Positions 47,280 through 54,258 of a stretch of DNA of 64,000 bases are shown here, one piece after another (position 1 is the first letter of the stretch; the number at the start of each line of letters is the position of its first letter). The position numbers were made by a program, and so were the translations under genes. Origin of the DNA: Shimia sp. Alg240-R146. Its GTDB lineage: Bacteria > Pseudomonadota > Alphaproteobacteria > Rhodobacterales > Rhodobacteraceae. The notes under the pieces are model-generated. The model was given only the letters and a program-made list of their open reading frames with translations, did not search any database and was not told the origin of the DNA. The stretch covers positions 868,001 to 932,000 of the forward strand of contig NZ_CAMZOK010000001.1 of assembly GCF_947331465.1 (NCBI RefSeq), in the 5' to 3' direction.

Positions 47280-48938
47280 ATGCCAAACCGTCGTATCTTA
47301 TCGCTCTGGTTTCCAAGATTGGGGGCCGAACGTCTGCTCCGGATGGAGCGGGGCACGTTTGACGCGCCTTTGGCGGTGCTGCGCGACACCGGCCAGATGC
47401 AGGTGATTTCTTCGATGAATGTGCAGGCCGAGGCCGAGGGGCTGACGCTGGATCAGCCTCTTCGCGATGCGCAGGCGGTCTGTCCGCAGCTGATTACGCG
47501 GCTTAGGAATGAGCAGGCCGAGGCGGCGTTTCTGAAAGTGTTGCGGCGCTGGGCGGGCAAGTTCAGCCCTTGGGTGGCAGAGGCGCCGCCCGATGGGTTG
47601 GTGATTGATGTGACCGGCTGCACGCATCTGTTTGGTGGAGAGCAGGGGCTGTTGTCGCATGTGGCGCAGGATTGCAATGATCTGGGACTGACAGTGCGGG
47701 CTGGTGTAGCGGACACGCTGGGCGCGGCTTGGGCCTTGGCGCGGTTTGCAGCGCAACCCGGGGCCTCCCATCGCAGCGGGGACGACATCGATCAGGAAGC
47801 ACCGGCAACGCGGTCGCGTGCGGTCAAGCGGCGGCATTGGACGCGGGGTGGCACGCCGCCACCGCTGGCAAGCGGCGTGGCCGATGTGGGCCAGATTGCG
47901 CCGCCCGGTCAGGCGCATACTACGCTGGCGGATTTGCCGGTTGCGGGCTTGCGCCTTGAAGGCGACACACAGGCGGAGCTGGCGAGGCTGGGTCTGCGGC
48001 GGATTGGCGATTTGACCGGTCAACCCCGCGCGGCGCTGGCGCGGCGGTTTGGCAAAGGGCTGGTGCTGCGGCTGGATCAGGCGCTGGGCAGCGCGCCGGA
48101 ACCGGTCAGCCCCGCAGCGGTGGAGGCAACGTTTGCCGTCAGGATGACCTTGCCCGACCCGATTGGATTGGAGGACGACGTCTGGGCCGCGATTGACCGG
48201 CTGTTGCCGCCGCTGTGCGCACGGCTGCGGGACAAGGGCAAAGGCGTGCGGGTGGTGCGGTTGCAGGTGTTTCGCGCGGATCAGACCATGCAGGGGGTTG
48301 AGGTCGGACTGGCGCGGGCGAGCGATGATCCTGACCGGTTGCGGCCTTTGTTGCGGATGAAGCTCGATGATATCGACGCGGGGTTTGGCATCGACATGCT
48401 GCGGATCGAGGCGCTGCGGGTGGAAACCCTGCATGCGCGTCACGCGGCGGGGCATCTTGAGGCGGGACAGGCGGCGGCAAAGCGGCTGTCAGAGGCGCAT
48501 GTGATTGACGATCTGGTGGGCCGGATTGGCGCGCGGGTCGGGCTTGAGCAGATCACGCGCCGCCATCCGGGGGCGAGCCACATCCCCGAGAAGACCGCCC
48601 AGATGCAGCATGCGGCGTGGTCGGAGCCGTGGCGGGATGAGTGGCCCGCGCCGACGGTGGCGCGGCCGTTGTTGATGTGGCGGCCCGAGCCGGTGACCGC
48701 GCCGGATGTGCCGCGATTGCCGGAGCGGTTTCGCTGGCGGGGGCGCGATTTAGAGGCGACGGGGGCGGCGGGGCCGGAACGCATCGCGCCGGAGTGGTGG
48801 TTGGATGAACCGGATTGGCGCAGCGGGGTGCGTGATTACTGGCGGGTCACCTGCGCGACGGGCGAGAAGCTGTGGCTTTATTATGCGCATGGCGGGACCA
48901 TGTCGGCGGGCTGGTTCTGTCAGGGAAGTTTTGCGTGA
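47280..48938 (+). CDS. imuB: ImuB, inactive Y-family polymerase of the mutasome
   Basis: The 552-aa protein is ImuB. It keeps the Y-family fold (ILSLWFPRLGAERLLR at the start, GLVIDVTGCTHLFGG, GVADTLGAAWALARF) but lacks the catalytic Asp-rich motifs; the first acidic position is in WFPRL. ImuB bridges the beta clamp, ImuA and the DnaE2 polymerase during damage-induced mutagenesis. Residues about 158-190 are basic and low-complexity. Normally imuA precedes and dnaE2 follows; neither is here, and the SOS box lies directly before imuB. The rest of the cassette may be elsewhere. Confidence 0.88.
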   Translation: MPNRRILSLWFPRLGAERLLRMERGTFDAPLAVLRDTGQMQVISSMNVQAEAEGLTLDQPLRDAQAVCPQLITRLRNEQAEAAFLKVLRRWAGKFSPWVAEAPPDGLVIDVTGCTHLFGGEQGLLSHVAQDCNDLGLTVRAGVADTLGAAWALARFAAQPGASHRSGDDIDQEAPATRSRAVKRRHWTRGGTPPPLASGVADVGQIAPPGQAHTTLADLPVAGLRLEGDTQAELARLGLRRIGDLTGQPRAALARRFGKGLVLRLDQALGSAPEPVSPAAVEATFAVRMTLPDPIGLEDDVWAAIDRLLPPLCARLRDKGKGVRVVRLQVFRADQTMQGVEVGLARASDDPDRLRPLLRMKLDDIDAGFGIDMLRIEALRVETLHARHAAGHLEAGQAAAKRLSEAHVIDDLVGRIGARVGLEQITRRHPGASHIPEKTAQMQHAAWSEPWRDEWPAPTVARPLLMWRPEPVTAPDVPRLPERFRWRGRDLEATGAAGPERIAPEWWLDEPDWRSGVRDYWRVTCATGEKLWLYYAHGGTMSAGWFCQGSFA

Positions 48939-48953
48939 CCCCCAAACAGAAAA

Positions 48954-48971
48954 GCCGCCCCGAAGGGCGGC
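48954..48971. terminator. GC-rich hairpin after imuB
   Basis: A 7-bp perfect stem GCCGCCC/GGGCGGC with loop CGAA lies 15 bases after the imuB stop. On the + strand no T run follows. On the - strand it reads TTCG loop plus TTTT, so it would work better as a stop for leftward transcription. Confidence 0.5.
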
Positions 48972-49183
48972 CAACCTGGCGACACAAAAGTGCCTCCGGC
49001 GGCACAGACTGGGTGGGGGCAATAACGCCGCGCCGCCGGAGGTAGCGTTTTTGTTTCGCTATGAGGATAAGATGCCGCTTTCCTTTGTCGAAAAAAGGCT
49101 CCCTCCAAGGCCATTTGCAGATTTAAATGAGGCAGAATGAGGGCAGGGTTGATTTATCGAAAAAAGCGGGGGAGTCTGAAGGC

Positions 49184-49531
49184 ATGACTGTCCAGCCTCC
49201 CATCCCGATGCGCCCCGGGTTCAAAGCCCCGGAACAAGTGGCTTTTCACCGAACGGAACTCGCGGTGATCCTCTCCTTATATGGGCGAATGGTGGCCGCT
49301 GGCGAATGGCGGGACTACGGGATTTCCAACCTTCGGGAAGTGGCGGTGTTTTCAGTGTTCAAGCGCACGGCAGAGAACCCGCTTTACCGCATTGAGAAGC
49401 GTCCCAAGTTGCGCAATCGCCAAGGGCTTTATGCGGTGATTGGTATGGACGGGCAGGTGCTCAAGCGCGGGCACGACTTAAAGACGGTTTTGCGGGTTCT
49501 GGAGAGTAAACTGATCCGTGTGGTTGACTGA
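49184..49531 (+). CDS. DUF2794 family protein
   Basis: A 115-aa alphaproteobacterial DUF2794 protein. The core reads VAFHRTELAVILSLYGRMVAAGEWRDYGIS, then FSVFKRTAENPLYRIEKRPKLRNRQGLYAV and KTVLRVLESKL. The function is unknown. It is a short soluble domain, and the name rests on this pattern. GGAG stands nine bases before ATG 49184. Confidence 0.85.
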   Translation: MTVQPPIPMRPGFKAPEQVAFHRTELAVILSLYGRMVAAGEWRDYGISNLREVAVFSVFKRTAENPLYRIEKRPKLRNRQGLYAVIGMDGQVLKRGHDLKTVLRVLESKLIRVVD

Positions 49532-49665
49532 ATATCCTTTGAAATTGGGTATTTAGGGCCAGAAAGAAGCGGGCAAGATCCGTGTGTTATCGGCCAGCGT
49601 TTCAGGTGGGAGCAGCCCCGTGGACATCTTTGACCCGGCAGAAAAACACTGCGTCGTGCTCGGGC

Positions 49666-50634
49666 TTATTGAGGGTGTGAAGCCACGTGGCGTGCCATGA
49701 CACAGAGCAGTTCAAACATGATTGAGACGCCGAGAAAGGCCGTGTTGCCGGAGGCGTCAAACGGGGGCGAGACCTCGACCATGTCGGCGCCAACGATGTT
49801 GAGACCGTCCAGTTCCCGCACCACTTGCAACGCCTGAAAACTGTTGGGGCCGCCCACTTCGGGCGTGCCGGTTCCAGGGGCGAACGTTGGGTCAACAAAA
49901 TCGATATCGTAGCTGACGTAGGTCGGTTTTGAGCCGACGATCTCGCGGGCTTCGGCCATCACATCGGCGATGCCACGGGTGAAAAACTCCTCGATTCGGA
50001 TGACGCGAATGCCAACAGAGTCGGCAAAGTCGGTGTCCTCATCATCGTAGGTGGTGCCGCGAATCCCGATCTGAACAACACGCTTGGGATCAAGGAGGCC
50101 TTCTTCCACTGCGCGGCGGAAAGGTGTGCCGTGGGTGTACATCGTGCCGCCAAAATAGCTGTGATAGAGGTCGGTGTGGCTGTCAAAATGCACCATGCCA
50201 AGGGGCGCGCCTTTGGCCAGAGACCGCAGGATCGGCAGCGAAGTCAGATGGTCGCCGCCTGCCGTCAGAGGGGTGATGCCGCGCGCTTTGATTTGATCAT
50301 AAAATGCGGTGATGCGGGCCATGCTGTCGGGAACGTCGGCAGGGTTTGGCCCCACGTCGCCGAGATCGGCACAGTTTACGAGATCAAAAGGGCGCACGCC
50401 CGTGGCGCCATTTTGAGCGCGGATCATGGTGGAGGCGTCGCGCAATTGACGGGGGCCGTGGCGCGGGCCGGGGCGGTTGGTGGTGCCGCTGTCCCAAGGG
50501 ACTCCGATTAGGCCGATTTGCACATCGTCAATGCGGGTGTGGTCGAAATCCACATTGGGCAGGCGCATGAACGACGGCATGCCCGCGAAACGCGGCAGCT
50601 CCATGCCCGAGATCGGCTTGAAAAAGTCACTCAT
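49666..50634 (-). CDS. speB: Agmatinase-type ureohydrolase
   Basis: The 322-aa enzyme belongs to the arginase/agmatinase family. All Mn ligands are present: H129 (GGDH), D151, H153 and D155 (DSHTD, where most members have DAHTD), and D243 and D245 (SYDIDFVDP). It likely hydrolyses agmatine, or another guanidino compound such as guanidinobutyrate, to urea and an amine. It starts 10 bases after the NlpC/P60 gene with AAGGAG, so it is the third gene of the operon. The substrate is uncertain. Confidence 0.88.
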   Translation of the reverse strand: MSDFFKPISGMELPRFAGMPSFMRLPNVDFDHTRIDDVQIGLIGVPWDSGTTNRPGPRHGPRQLRDASTMIRAQNGATGVRPFDLVNCADLGDVGPNPADVPDSMARITAFYDQIKARGITPLTAGGDHLTSLPILRSLAKGAPLGMVHFDSHTDLYHSYFGGTMYTHGTPFRRAVEEGLLDPKRVVQIGIRGTTYDDEDTDFADSVGIRVIRIEEFFTRGIADVMAEAREIVGSKPTYVSYDIDFVDPTFAPGTGTPEVGGPNSFQALQVVRELDGLNIVGADMVEVSPPFDASGNTAFLGVSIMFELLCVMARHVASHPQ

Positions 50635-50644
50635 CGGATGCTCC

Positions 50645-51526
50645 TTAGGTCGGGCGTTTGTGAGAGGTCACGGGCCCGTCGCCCTGTTGTGCAATGCGGG
50701 CGATGGCCTGCGCGATAGGCTCGTAAGTGACGGCCATGTGGTACGCGTTGGCGTGGATTATGGTGTCGGGGTCGGTGACCATGGCGACGTGGCCTTTCCA
50801 GAACAGTAGATCGCCGCGCTGGTAGGGGCCGGTTGCGTCGAGGAAGGCGGCTTCTTGCAAGTCGCTGTCGCCGGGGCAGGGGGTTGCGCAGGCAATAAGG
50901 GCAGCTTGCACAAGGCCGGAGCAGTCGATGCCAAAGGATGAGTTGCCGCCCCAAAGGTACGGCGTGCCGATCAGACGTTCGGCCACGGCGGCGGGGTCGG
51001 ATTCAGGTCGGTCGATAGGGCGTAAGTGTTGTACGGGAATGTAGCGGATCTCATAGGCGTCAGGACCTCTACCAAGTTCATCAGAAGCCCTTAGGTGAAA
51101 CACTTTGTAGAAACCGTTTTCTTCAGATGACACATGCACTTTGGCACCAAACGACAAGGACCACGCGCGGCGCGTCACTTTCATATTTGGTTCCAGGTAA
51201 AGATGTGTGGAACGGGTTGCCACAGTGTGCGTTGCCGCCGGAAGGCCGGGGCCGTTAATGTCCCAAGCGGAAACCCAACCGACGTAGCCATCTTTCTCGG
51301 AGATCACGAAGGCATTGCCCTTGTGATACTCAAGAACTCTAACCGTATCTCCCGCAATCAGTTCGCGCAGAAGGTTTCGGTCGTTGATATCCGAAGTGGC
51401 GGTGAGGGGCGTGCGGCTTGCGACAACCGTTTCAATTTCGCCTTCCACAAACTCCTTCGCGTCCACTTTGCCACGCAAAGACACATGCGCCACGCGGCCG
51501 TTATACGGCGTTAGTCGCTTGTCCAT
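50645..51526 (-). CDS. Cytosolic NlpC/P60 peptidase with SH3-like domains (YkfC-like)
   Basis: A 293-aa protein with two SH3-like domains in residues 30-170 and a C-terminal NlpC/P60 domain. The catalytic residues are C202 (DCSGLV), H246 (KGHVAMV) and H258 (IIHANAY). No signal peptide or membrane segment is seen. SH3 plus NlpC without a signal peptide is the layout of YkfC, which cleaves muropeptides inside the cell. Start ATG 51526 shares its A with the TGA of the aminopeptidase gene, so they are coupled. Confidence 0.85.
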   Translation of the reverse strand: MDKRLTPYNGRVAHVSLRGKVDAKEFVEGEIETVVASRTPLTATSDINDRNLLRELIAGDTVRVLEYHKGNAFVISEKDGYVGWVSAWDINGPGLPAATHTVATRSTHLYLEPNMKVTRRAWSLSFGAKVHVSSEENGFYKVFHLRASDELGRGPDAYEIRYIPVQHLRPIDRPESDPAAVAERLIGTPYLWGGNSSFGIDCSGLVQAALIACATPCPGDSDLQEAAFLDATGPYQRGDLLFWKGHVAMVTDPDTIIHANAYHMAVTYEPIAQAIARIAQQGDGPVTSHKRPT

Positions 51527-52941
51527 CAAAGCCCCAGCATCTTTGGCAGCGCTTCCAAAATCGCCCGTGCGCCCATGCCTACGCCGCCTTTGGGGCGGGC
51601 GGGGGTGGGCGATGGGTTCCAGCCGTAGATGTCGAAATGGGTGTAGCGCTGGCCTTCGGCAAAACGGCGCAGGAAGAGCGCGGCGGTGATGGAGCCGGCA
51701 AAACCGCCTGCGGGCGCGTTGTCGAGATCGGCAATGGCGGGTTCGATCATCTTTTCATAGGGCGTCCAGAAAGGCATGCGCCAGACCGGATCGGAGATCA
51801 CGGCGGCGGCGGTTTCCAGCGCGGTCACAACGGTGGTGTCGTCGGTGTAGTATGGCGAGAGGTCCGGGCCAACTGCGACGCGGGCGGCGCCTGTGAGGGT
51901 GGCCATCGAGATCATCAGATCGGGGTTGGTTTCCGAGCCAAGCGCGAGCGCGTCGGCCAGCACAAGGCGGCCTTCGGCGTCGGTGTTGTTGATTTCCACG
52001 GTCAGGCCTGCGCGTGACGTGAGCACGTCGCCGGGGCGGAAAGAGTCGGCGGACACAGAGTTTTCCACCGCCGGAATCAGGACCCGCAGGCGCAGAGGCA
52101 GGTTCAGCGCCATGATCATATGGGCGAGGCCAAGCACGGTGGCTGCGCCGCCCATGTCCTTTTTCATCAGCCCCATAGATGCGCCGGGTTTGAGATTGAG
52201 GCCGCCGGTGTCAAAACACACGCCTTTGCCCACCAGCGTCAGGGTGGGGCCGCTGTCGCCCCAAGTCATGTCTAACAGACGCGGCGCACGGTTTGGCGCG
52301 GCGGCGCGGCCTACAGCATGGATCATCGGGAAATTTTGATCCAACAATGCCTCGCCGGTGATCACGGACAGGGTTGCATCAAATTGCGACGCCAGCGTTT
52401 CGGTGGCGGCTTGCAGGTCTTGTGGGCCCATGTCGGAGGCGGGGGTGTTGATCAGGTTTCGGGTGAGCGCTTCTCCCGCGGCGATGGCTTCGACGCGCGT
52501 TGCATCAACGCCCGAGGGGCAAATCAGTCGCGCACCGTGCGCTGACTTTTTCTTATATGTGTCAAAGACATACTGAGACAGAAGCCAGCCGAGACATTCG
52601 GTTTCAAGATCCCCCCAAGGCAGGTCGGTGGCCAAGGCGTAGGATCCTGCGGGCAGGGCGCTGGCGATGGCGGCGAGAGGGAACCTGCCGCGCGCGTGTG
52701 TGTTTGCGTCGCCAAATCCGGCCACTGCCATAACGGGTGTGCCGGAGGCGTCAGGCACCAGAAGCGTTTTGCCGAGTCCGGCGTTGAAGCCGGAAGCGGA
52801 AACCCATGTGCGTACCGGGTCGGCTTGGCGGTCCAGCCAGGTTTCAAAGCCGTCCTTGTCGATGACGTGCAGCGGCAATGCGTCGGACGCATCACCGGAT
52901 GCGGCCGCGAATTTCAGGGTGTCGGACTGAGAATGTGACAC
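51526..52941 (-). CDS. Leucyl aminopeptidase family (M17) metallopeptidase
   Basis: A 471-aa M17 aminopeptidase. The C-terminal catalytic part has VCFDTGGLNLKPGASMGLMKKDMGG with the zinc-binding and catalytic Lys and Asp residues, and NTDAEGRLVLADAL with further metal ligands. The N-terminal domain is less conserved, as usual. It cleaves N-terminal residues from peptides in the cytosol. The start is GTG 52941 with AGGAGG ahead. It heads the operon with the NlpC/P60 and ureohydrolase genes; a long hairpin lies in its leader. Confidence 0.92.
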   Translation of the reverse strand: MSHSQSDTLKFAAASGDASDALPLHVIDKDGFETWLDRQADPVRTWVSASGFNAGLGKTLLVPDASGTPVMAVAGFGDANTHARGRFPLAAIASALPAGSYALATDLPWGDLETECLGWLLSQYVFDTYKKKSAHGARLICPSGVDATRVEAIAAGEALTRNLINTPASDMGPQDLQAATETLASQFDATLSVITGEALLDQNFPMIHAVGRAAAPNRAPRLLDMTWGDSGPTLTLVGKGVCFDTGGLNLKPGASMGLMKKDMGGAATVLGLAHMIMALNLPLRLRVLIPAVENSVSADSFRPGDVLTSRAGLTVEINNTDAEGRLVLADALALGSETNPDLMISMATLTGAARVAVGPDLSPYYTDDTTVVTALETAAAVISDPVWRMPFWTPYEKMIEPAIADLDNAPAGGFAGSITAALFLRRFAEGQRYTHFDIYGWNPSPTPARPKGGVGMGARAILEALPKMLGL

Positions 52942-52966
52942 GGGAGGGCCTCCTGACAGGTGTTTC

Positions 52967-52996
52967 GCGCTGCCAGCCTATAGGCTGTGGCAGCGC
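52967..52996 (-). promoter_or_regulatory. Long inverted repeat in the leader of the aminopeptidase operon
   Basis: Arms GCGCTGCCA/TGGCAGCGC (52967-52975 with 52988-52996) plus an inner GCC/GGC pair with loop TATA form a long, nearly perfect hairpin 26-55 bases before the GTG start. Outer segments (CTGACAGG near 52952 and CCTGTCGG near 53005) could extend it. Confidence 0.5.
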
Positions 52997-53050
52997 CTGC
53001 AAGTCCTGTCGGAGACATCCGGATGAAGGGCGGTTTGGTCGGAGAACCAA

Positions 53051-53443
53051 TCAGACCTGAATGGCTTTGATGTCCCATAGTGCGCGCAGAGAGGGTTCGC
53101 CAAGCCGGAGCACGCGGGCGAGTGTGGCTTGTGCGGCGACCTTGTCTTCTTGATGAAGCGCGATCCGAACATCCCGGGCTACAAACGCGAGCTTTTCCAA
53201 TCCGAGCCTTTGGGAGGCGCGGGCGATCTTGCGGCAGGCCGACATCAGATCACGGTCATCATTTCTGTTGTAGGCGACCTCTGCGGCCGCCAATGCCTCT
53301 GACAAGGCGTCGATGGCCGCGATGATCAGCTGCTCGGCCTTCCGGTAGTCCATCTTGATGTAAAGACGCGTCAACTCATCTTCGTTTACGAGGGCTGCTT
53401 CGCTAAGATGCAGCCGCGAGACTTGTGCCATATTCTCACCCAT
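53051..53443 (-). CDS. Small helical protein, possible degenerate HPt-like domain
   Basis: A 130-aa protein that is nearly all helix. Segments 35-60, 64-98 and 100-115 are amphipathic helices. The stretch ACRKIARASQRLGLEKLA has the spacing of an HPt phosphotransfer helix (H-x-x-K-G then L-G), but the phospho-His is replaced by a non-His residue. This is a weak resemblance only. Starts at 53443 (MGEN) and 53431 (MAQV) are both possible. It stands alone between the aminopeptidase operon and a long gap. The family is unknown. Confidence 0.55.
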   Translation of the reverse strand: MGENMAQVSRLHLSEAALVNEDELTRLYIKMDYRKAEQLIIAAIDALSEALAAAEVAYNRNDDRDLMSACRKIARASQRLGLEKLAFVARDVRIALHQEDKVAAQATLARVLRLGEPSLRALWDIKAIQV

Positions 53444-53620
53444 TGTGTAGTCGCCCCTGAATCACCCAAGAACATTCTGAGGGAAGAACCTTCTCAAAAC
53501 GTTTCCGGCTTTCTCGCATTTTTGTCGAATTGGGGGGATATCCGCTCAAACGATGTAGGGAGGCCGGAAATGGGTTGAGGTTTGGACTGAAAATAGAGCG
53601 AATTTGGTGAAAATACCTTT

Positions 53621-53646
53621 AAAAACAACACCCCGAGCACGGGGTG
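53621..53646 (-). terminator. Terminator of the small protein gene
   Basis: On the - strand a 7-bp stem CACCCCG/CGGGGTG with loop TGCT is followed by TTGTTTTT. It lies about 57 bases after the stop of the 35-aa gene. A wider alternative pairing also exists (53628-53635 with 53649-53656). Confidence 0.8.
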
Positions 53647-53702
53647 CACGGGGTGTCTGAACCTTCGGAGAGAGACGGGTGGTGAGGGAAAGGGAGTGAC
53701 TC

Positions 53703-53810
53703 TCAGGCGAAGATATTGGAGGTGTTGCGGTTGCTGGACATAAGGGCGCGAAGGCGACGTTCACGGGCTTTGTCTGCGAGAGAACCGGTACCGGGTGTTG
53801 CGATTGTCAT
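53703..53810 (-). CDS. Small 35-aa (or 45-aa) protein gene
   Basis: A short gene below usual length cut-offs. From ATG 53810 it encodes 35 residues beginning MTIATPGTGSLADKARE, with a basic helix in the middle (KARERRLRALM) and the tail SSNRNTSNIFA. AAGGA stands seven bases ahead. A second in-frame ATG at 53840, also with a purine-rich site (GGGAAG), would give 45 residues (MPKRIYKEDI added). A clear terminator follows the stop. Ribosome site, helix and terminator together support a real gene. The function is unknown; the basic helix could bind nucleic acid or membrane. Confidence 0.6.
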   Translation of the reverse strand: MTIATPGTGSLADKARERRLRALMSSNRNTSNIFA

Positions 53811-53984
53811 GATGTCTTCCTTGTAAATCCGCTTAGGCATTTTGAACTTCCCTATCTTGTTTTTGGCCGGTGTGTGGAGGGGCCGATGTGTGTGTTGTTG
53901 AGATTAAGGTGCTGCCGAAATGCGGCTGAAATGGCGCGAATTGTGTCAAATTGACGGTAAATTTGGCTAAAATTGGAAACACAG

Positions 53985-54240
53985 CATTCGAGCCCGGGCA
54001 ACGATTGTTGCCGGGTTGACCCCCTCAAAACTGTCCCGCAGGGCCTCCAAACACCAGCAAAACAAGGCTTGCTGTACGTGTGGAGGCGGCTGCCCCTCAA
54101 AGTCCGGTCCCTAATCCGGATGGGCGGCGCGTTTTGGACGTTGTTGGCCCAATTGCGCTACTTGATGATTTTCTAGTGCTGATTTGGGTCCCGATTGGGG
54201 CGCGAGTCGGGCGATTTGGAGAATCGCCCGACTATTTTTG
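53985..54240 (+). ncRNA. Candidate small RNA ending at a strong terminator
   Basis: No protein gene precedes the perfect + strand terminator at 54205-54239. A TTGACG element at 53951 could be a -35 box, but the -10 box is poor, and a stable CCGG-type hairpin starts near 53993. A 250-base RNA is one reading; the 5' end is a guess. Confidence 0.25.
54205..54239 (+). terminator. Perfect 12-bp terminator
   Basis: Stem AGTCGGGCGATT/AATCGCCCGACT (54205-54216 with 54222-54233) with a 5-base loop is followed by ATTTTTG. Only the + strand side has a T run. No + strand gene stands directly before it. Confidence 0.85.
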
Positions 54241-54258
54241 GACAGGAGCGGGAGCTGC

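Larger units (their letters stand above)
53444..54258. other. Large intergenic region with a small gene and a possible RNA
   Basis: An 815-base stretch with no conventional gene. It holds a small protein gene on the - strand (53703-53810 or -53840) with its terminator, a perfect + strand terminator at 54205-54239, and a CCGG-rich hairpin around 53993-54015. Nothing else in it is recognised. Confidence 0.7.
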
